64,000 bases of DNA, taken from the NCBI GenBank assembly GCA_031213475.1, contig JARUPZ010000005.1:11355260-11419259 (forward strand), written 5' to 3'. The translations under genes were made by a program, and so were the position numbers. Source of the stretch: Nereocystis luetkeana (taxonomy: Eukaryota; Sar; Phaeophyceae; Laminariales; Laminariaceae). This document shows, piece by piece, positions 58,650 to 64,000 of the stretch (within the stretch, counting starts at the first letter, position 1; each line of letters starts with the position of its first letter). The notes under the pieces were generated by a model, which was given only the letters and a program-made list of their open reading frames with translations, was not told the origin of the DNA and did no database searches.

Positions 58650-60720
58650 TCAGTCCTGCAGCCGTTCCATCTCGCGACGGGTCAGTTCTTCCCAGTTGTT
58701 ATCGGTGTAGCGCACTCGCCAGTAGCGGTCTCTGTAATCGTACACTTGCCCCTGCAGTCGCAACCCACCGCCAAAGTCCTTCCAGATGGTAAACCCTATC
58801 GGAAACAGCGTCAAGGCTTCGCGACGACGAAGGGCGGGTGTACGAGGGGTGACTGAGACTGGGGTCGTGTCTTTAGTAGGGTCGGGGTTGTACAAGTGCC
58901 AGAGTGCGATGAAACCGTCCAACTGCAAGGGTGTAAAACTCTGTAACACGTCATTCCCAGTTCGCCATCCTGTCTCTACTCCCTCTCTCGATCTCCCCTT
59001 GTACTCCCATCTAGTGGTGCCGGAGGCAGTGGTCGATCTGCGGCAGGTCACGAGCGAGTCTAACACTGGCGAATTGACTCCTTCAACTGGCAGTTTGAAA
59101 TCCGCGCCCCACGCATACTGTGCAAACTCGTCTGCTATCGAGTGTCTTAGTGTCAGAGGTCAGAGGTGGTACGGCTTCACATCTGCGGTGGATACATTTC
59201 GGGTACGTTGTTTTCTGCCTCGCATCGTTACTTGTACGCTTAGGCCTGTCTGTAATACTTCCGTGACCCTCCAAGGGCCTGTGTAGTGGTCGTGCTGCAG
59301 CTTCTTCCCTCTGCTGTCGCGGTGTTTGCTGCTATCGGACTCGCGCACCAGCACGAGGCTACCCTTCTCAGCGATAACTCCGGCTGATGGTCTCGAGATG
59401 GCAGCGTTGGCTCGGGCCCGCGCCGTTACTCTTTGGCTGTCGCGCTTCTCGAGCGCCAGGCGGACTTCTCGGAGGTTCTGTCTGCGGCGCTCCACGAAGT
59501 TGTCCAGGCCGCCGCTCTGATCTGTCTCTTCTGACAGGGGTACCAAAGAGTCTAAAGACGTGCGAGGCTTGCGACCGAACAACAACTCGAAAGGTGTCAT
59601 GTTAGAAGGCAGTGACACGTCTGGTAGAGTGCGTTTGATCCATATTGCCGGTGATACGTACTCGTCCCACCTCTCGGGCCACGATCTACATAGCTCTGCA
59701 TAGCTCCTGCAACCAACCTCCTAGTCTCTCTACAGAACCCTGTCCTCGCGGGTGGTCGGCTGGGCCGAACTTTATGTCCGCATTCATCCAACGGCATAAG
59801 TGTGTCACTACTTCTGCTCTGAACTCTCTGCCGCCGTCGCAACGTACTGTCTTGGGTACACCGAACGTTAGGCACAGCTTGGTAAGCGCTCGTGCTACGC
59901 CTATTGCTTGCTTAGTTTCTAGAGGGATACCGAAAGGGAACTTGGAGGCTCGATCTACTACCAGCAGAACGTACTTGTTACCTGAAAGGGGAGGCGTGTC
60001 TATTTTCGGGATATCCATCTGTAGTTCATCCCACGGTTCTAGTGCGCGTCCGGGAAACATTGCGACGCGTCTGCTGTTGGGTCGTTTACGTCTCCTGCAC
60101 CCGCATGACAACACGTATTGTCGCGTGTCGCGAATGACTGAAGGCCAGTGAAAGTGCTCTTAAGTCTAGCGCTAACGTGGCTCCTACTCCAGAGTGACCA
60201 TGCAGAGTGTGTACCAACGCGAGTACATCGGCAACCATGGATTCGGGTATGGCTGGCAGGTTCCTACCTTTTCCGTCGGCAAACCTGATTACATCGTTCT
60301 CGTCTAGACTATACCCAGTCTCATCTACTTCCGCGGCGTTCGCATTGCTATCCTCCCGCAGACGCTTGCTAACCTGACCCGGATGAGCGTCGTTCCGTTG
60401 CCTTCTCGCGAGGGATGCCGGATTGGTGAGTACCTCGACCGCCCGATGGATGACCGGCGTCCTCCTACCCGACGACAGCGGAACCTGCCCCCCTGCTGAA
60501 AGCACCTCTTTCAACAGCTCCATATAGCGGCTGGTCGACTCCTGACCCAGATGAGCGTCGTTCCGTTGCCTTCTCGCGAGGGATGCCGGATTGGTGAGTA
60601 CCTCGACCGCCCGGTGGATGACCGGCGTCCTCCTACCCGACGACAGCGGAACCTGCCCCCCTGCTGAAAGCACCTCTTTCAACAGCTCCATATAGCGGCT
60701 GGTCGACTCCTTCAAGATCT
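58650..60720 (-). mobile_element. Ty3/gypsy-like pol remnant (integrase)
   Basis: On the minus strand, in order: a linker with a His-His/Cys-Cys-like zinc region (about 60,230-60,100), an integrase core (ORF 60,114-59,686), an integrase C-terminal part containing YTGPWRVTEV (about 59,290), and a Tudor/chromo-like tail with YWRVRYTDNNWEELTRREME (about 58,720-58,660). In the core, Asp34, Asp93 and Glu129 give a D(58)D(35)E triad. Reverse transcriptase and RNase H are absent, so the element is 5'-truncated. Frame breaks lie near 60,100 and at 59,691-59,710. It is a dead copy. Confidence 0.85.
60375..60710. repeat. 168-bp tandem duplication in the pol remnant
   Basis: Copies at 60,375-60,542 and 60,543-60,710 differ at about two positions. 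The unit is 56 codons and stays in frame, so the minus-strand frame reads the same block (including RYMELLKEVLSAGGQV) twice. Near identity shows the duplication is recent relative to the decay of the element. Confidence 0.95.
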
Positions 60721-60800
60721 GGTCGTTGGGCAGTACGATCAAGGCATCGGGGCGATAGAGCAGAGCACGGACACGGCTTCCGAGCGAGCAAACGACGGAC

Positions 60801-61022
60801 GAGCAAGACGCCGGAGCGAGGAAATGCACGGCGTCGTAGCGGGGGAACGACACCGCGGGCGGCGGGCGAACAAGACACAGGAACGGGCTAACGCACGGCG
60901 TCGGAGCGAGGGAGCGGCGCAGCGAGCGGCGGACAGGCAAGACACCGGAGCGAGGGAACGCACCGCGTCGGAGCAAGGGAGCGGTGCAGCAAGCTGTGGA
61001 CGAGCAAGACACCGGGACATGG
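60801..61022. repeat. 67-bp GC-rich minisatellite
   Basis: Units beginning at the AGCAAGACACCGG-type word recur at 60,801, 60,868, 60,935 and 61,002, exactly 67 bp apart, with moderate divergence. This array lies where the reverse transcriptase part of the element would be expected. Confidence 0.85.
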
Positions 61023-63066
61023 GAGATGTCACGCCGTCGCAGGCTTCCGACGAACGCGTCGCCCTCCCCCCGTCAACGAGAATGGAAGCGAAAAACGAGG
61101 CGAAGGGGAGGAAGAGAACTGGAGAGCCCTCACAGTCAAGCAAAGGCAAAAAGACACATACATGTCAGTGCAAGATCCTCCTTGATGTGTCCTTTTCACG
61201 GCCAACATTTAAAGAGAAAACAACAAAGCGGTAAGGAACAAAGTAACTACGATGAACACGAACATACACAGCGAACACGGGACGCAGGTAAACTGCTGGA
61301 CACATGCGACAGAGTACGGGTGTCAGTAAAGGTCATAGCCAGCGCAGTCGGGTGCACGGGCATGCGGGTTTGCAACAAACACACCAGCAAACAAACGACC
61401 GAACTATCCACTTTAGCGAACAGAATAAACAACAAGATCAAACATGACAGCCACAAAACGGACGAACGACAAAGGACTAAATAAAAACAGGCAGCAAGCC
61501 CCGTGGCAAGGCTCGGACCTAGAGGGGCCTGGTTGCTGTCTCCCTTCAGCATGGGCGACAGCAACAAAGGTCCCAATAGGTACAGACCCGACCATTCTGT
61601 TCATTCACCCCGTCTAAAAACACAAACAACGAGCAGACAAACAAAAGAAGGCGGATAAAAAGAAACCAAAAGAAAAGAAAACAGGTATAAGCCTCGTGGC
61701 TAAGGCACAGGCCTAGAGGGGCCTGGTTGCCGTCTCCCTTCAGCATGGGAGGCAGCAACAACGGTCCCAATAGGCGCAGACCCAACCAATCTGGGCATCC
61801 ACTCTCTATCCGAGAAATGAAGCGAACACAACGAACACAAAACATACAACAAGATGTGCTGCGTTCCCAGCGACGCGGAGCAAAGCGTCGCGGGTTTGAC
61901 GAGCGGCGTACGGCGAGGGCAGCCGATACGCAGACAGGCAAATGATAAGCGAATGTCAAGATAAGATATAGGACGAGTACAGCAGCAGTGGAACACGGGA
62001 CGTCAGCAGAATAGCTGCCGGTAAGCACATATATACATGTACGCGGTATACGAGAGTGTGTTAATCTCCTGCTGCCCGCACAGCGTGTTGAAATCGGCGG
62101 TACAGATCAGCCGAACATATTAGTATTCCAGAGAGACCTCGTTGTTATCTCTCTGCCGGATGGAGACGGCAACAATGGTCCTCTCAGGCTCAGACAAACC
62201 CATATATATGTTATGCATGCGCCAACAAGGTGAGATAGGAAAATCGTAATGCATCCGGCCGTTTCTGTCTCCCGCTCGCCCTTCGTTGCTGGAACATGTT
62301 GCGATGACGGAGCATAGAAAATAGTACAAATATCAGCTCCAATAAAAGCGGGAAAATCAGTACAACCAGCAGCAGAGCAGCATAATGAGATAAGCGCAGA
62401 TGTCAGCACCGATACAAGCGTGAAAATCAGTATAACCAACTGAAGCAGAGTAAGATGTTGAGTGCGACTCACACCTGTAATGAATAAGCGGATCGACAAC
62501 GAATTGTATTCCAGGTGGCAAGTGCATACACTGGATACGCTCAGCAGCTGTACGCCCACAAAATAAACGAAGTAAAATTGTAGTCAGCATACTAACAGAC
62601 CGTGTAGGTAGGACAGGCACAGACCTCGTGGAACTTCGTCTCTGTCTTCCACGACGGGTGAAGAGACAACACCGCTCCCACGAGGCACATATCTATCTCT
62701 TCTATACTATATTTGACAAATACAGGTAGGGGAGGCACAGACCCTATGGAGGCTCGGATCAGAGACCGTAACCACGTCCCCACAAGGCACAGACCCATCT
62801 CCAATAAAACAGAACGCATGCTAGGTAGTAGGTAGGATAGGGGCAGACCTTGTGAAGGCTCGGTTCAAGACCATAACGGCACAGCAGTAACGTAATGCAT
62901 CCGGGAAAGACGCAGACTCAAAAGACGTGGTCGTCCTTCGACCGCAGACCATCCGGTTATTACGACAGTGGCGTAAAATCACGGCACAGTAGTACAGTAA
63001 TGTAACCAGGACAGGCGCAGACTCAATAGACTTGGAGGTCGTTCAAGTGCAGACCCATTTATTACG
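61023..63066. repeat. Degenerate repeats, no gene seen
   Basis: A block with AGAGGGGCCTGGTTGC, TCTCCCTTCAGCATGGG and GGTCCCAATAGG occurs at 61,493-61,594 and again at 61,686-61,788, with a weaker third relative at about 62,131-62,196. Words of the type GCACAGACCTCGTGGA or GCAGACCTTGTGAAGGC recur to about 62,870. Protein-coding evidence is absent. Confidence 0.6.
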
Positions 63067-64000
63067 ACAAGAGTGAGGAAATTAGCATAGGATCAGCGAG
63101 AAATCTCCGCATAACCGTACTACCGTGGCGTGAAATCACGGCACAGTAGTACAGTGGCGAAAAATCAAAAGTGAAAAAATAATAAAAGTGAACAAAAAAT
63201 AATAATGATCAGAGTAAAAAACTAACAACAGCGGCAAAACGTGCAGAAGACGAAAGAACATACCGTTAACAGACACACCGCAGTACAGCAGTACAGGGAA
63301 TTAGCATAGGATCAGCGAGAAAACCACGCATAAGGCAGTGGCGCGAAATCACGGCACAGCAGTAGTCAGTCGGGCGGTAGCAAAATCGCAGTACAGCAGC
63401 AAAATCGCAGTACAGCAGCGCACACGGTGTTGTTAAGACATTAAAATGAATAGCAAAAGTGAACAAAAATAAATAATGATCTGAGTAAAAAAATTAACAA
63501 CAGCGGCAAAACGTGCAGAAGACGAAAGAACATACCATTAACAGACACACCGCAGTACAGCAGTACAGGAAATTAGCATAGGATCAGCGAGAAAACCACG
63601 CATAACCGTACTAAGGCAGTGGCGCGAAATCACGGCACAGCAGTAGTCAGTCGGGCGGTAGCAAAATCGCAGTACAGCAGCAAAATCGCAGTACAGCAGC
63701 GCACACGGTTTTGTTAAGACATTAAAATGAATAGCAAAAGTGAACAAAAATAAATAATGATCAGAGTAAAAAAAAATAACAACAGCGGCAAAACGTGCAG
63801 AAGACGAAAGAAAATACCGTTCACAGACACGCCGCAGTACAGCAGAACAGGAAATTAGCATAGGATCAGCGAGAAAACCACGCATAACCGTACTAAGGTA
63901 AGGCAGTGGCGCGAAATCACGGCACAGCAGTAGTCAGTCGGGCGGTAGCAAAATCGCAGTACAGCAGCAAAATCGCAGTACAGCAGCGCACACGGTTTTG
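63067..64000. repeat. Satellite of about 275 bp running off the window
   Basis: Units contain AGACACACCGCAGTACAGCA, GAAATTAGCATAGGATCAGC, GAAATCACGGCACAG, a doubled AAAATCGCAGTACAGCAGC and AATAATGATCAGAG. The AGACACACCG word starts at 63,271, 63,543 and 63,825, so periods are 272 and 282 bp. A more diverged partial unit starts at about 63,067. The array is incomplete at the window edge. Confidence 0.9.

Noticed and set aside
63067..64000. CRISPR array
   Set aside because: Repeats are 270-280 bp with no short conserved repeat and unique spacer pattern, in a eukaryotic setting.

Overview
The window is nuclear DNA from an intron-rich eukaryote. There are no bacterial-style operons or ribosome binding sites. 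Coding sequence is sparse and falls in short exons with G/C-rich third codon positions and GT-AG borders. Between them lie long introns and many mobile elements, satellites and CAG/CAA or pyrimidine simple repeats. This composition, the DHA1-type transporter and the stramenopile-like retroelement remnants suggest a photosynthetic stramenopile, most likely a brown alga. That assignment is inference.

1-2.4 kb is intergenic, with a foldback element. 2,466-29,016 (+) is one large gene of nine exons that encodes a 12-helix MFS transporter of the zinc-induced-facilitator-like (ZIFL/DHA1) type, about 514 residues. Its 12.2-kb first intron holds a decayed LINE, a foldback MITE, a tRNA-derived SINE and two diverged copies of a 1.1-kb repeat. 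29-35 kb holds a frameshifted minus-strand terminal exon (30,547-30,880) and two 1.14-kb direct repeats. 35,527-39,664 is an LTR retrotransposon with TG..CA ends and a perfect 5-bp target duplication. 41.8-42.9 kb is a five-copy satellite of about 230 bp.

44.5-56.4 kb carries, on the minus strand, a decayed second copy of the transporter gene. Five exon homologues are found in the correct order, but with a 4-bp insertion, a 1-bp deletion and lost splice acceptors. Inside its largest gap are minus-strand exons of an unrecognised cysteine-rich (CxxC) protein (46,894-49,719) and a long CAG/CAA-rich tract.

58.1-61 kb is a 5'-truncated, frame-broken Ty3/gypsy-like pol (integrase plus a Tudor/chromo-like tail) on the minus strand, with 71-bp, 168-bp and 67-bp tandem repeats. 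61-64 kb is repeat-only DNA ending in a satellite of about 275 bp that runs off the window.

The main finding is the head-to-head relationship of the two transporter loci: their 3' ends face each other across about 15 kb of repeats. Comparing them fixes exon borders in the intact gene and shows how the second copy died. No CRISPR array, rRNA or functional tRNA was seen. No clearly new biochemical system was identified; the CxxC exons are the best unexplained coding material.
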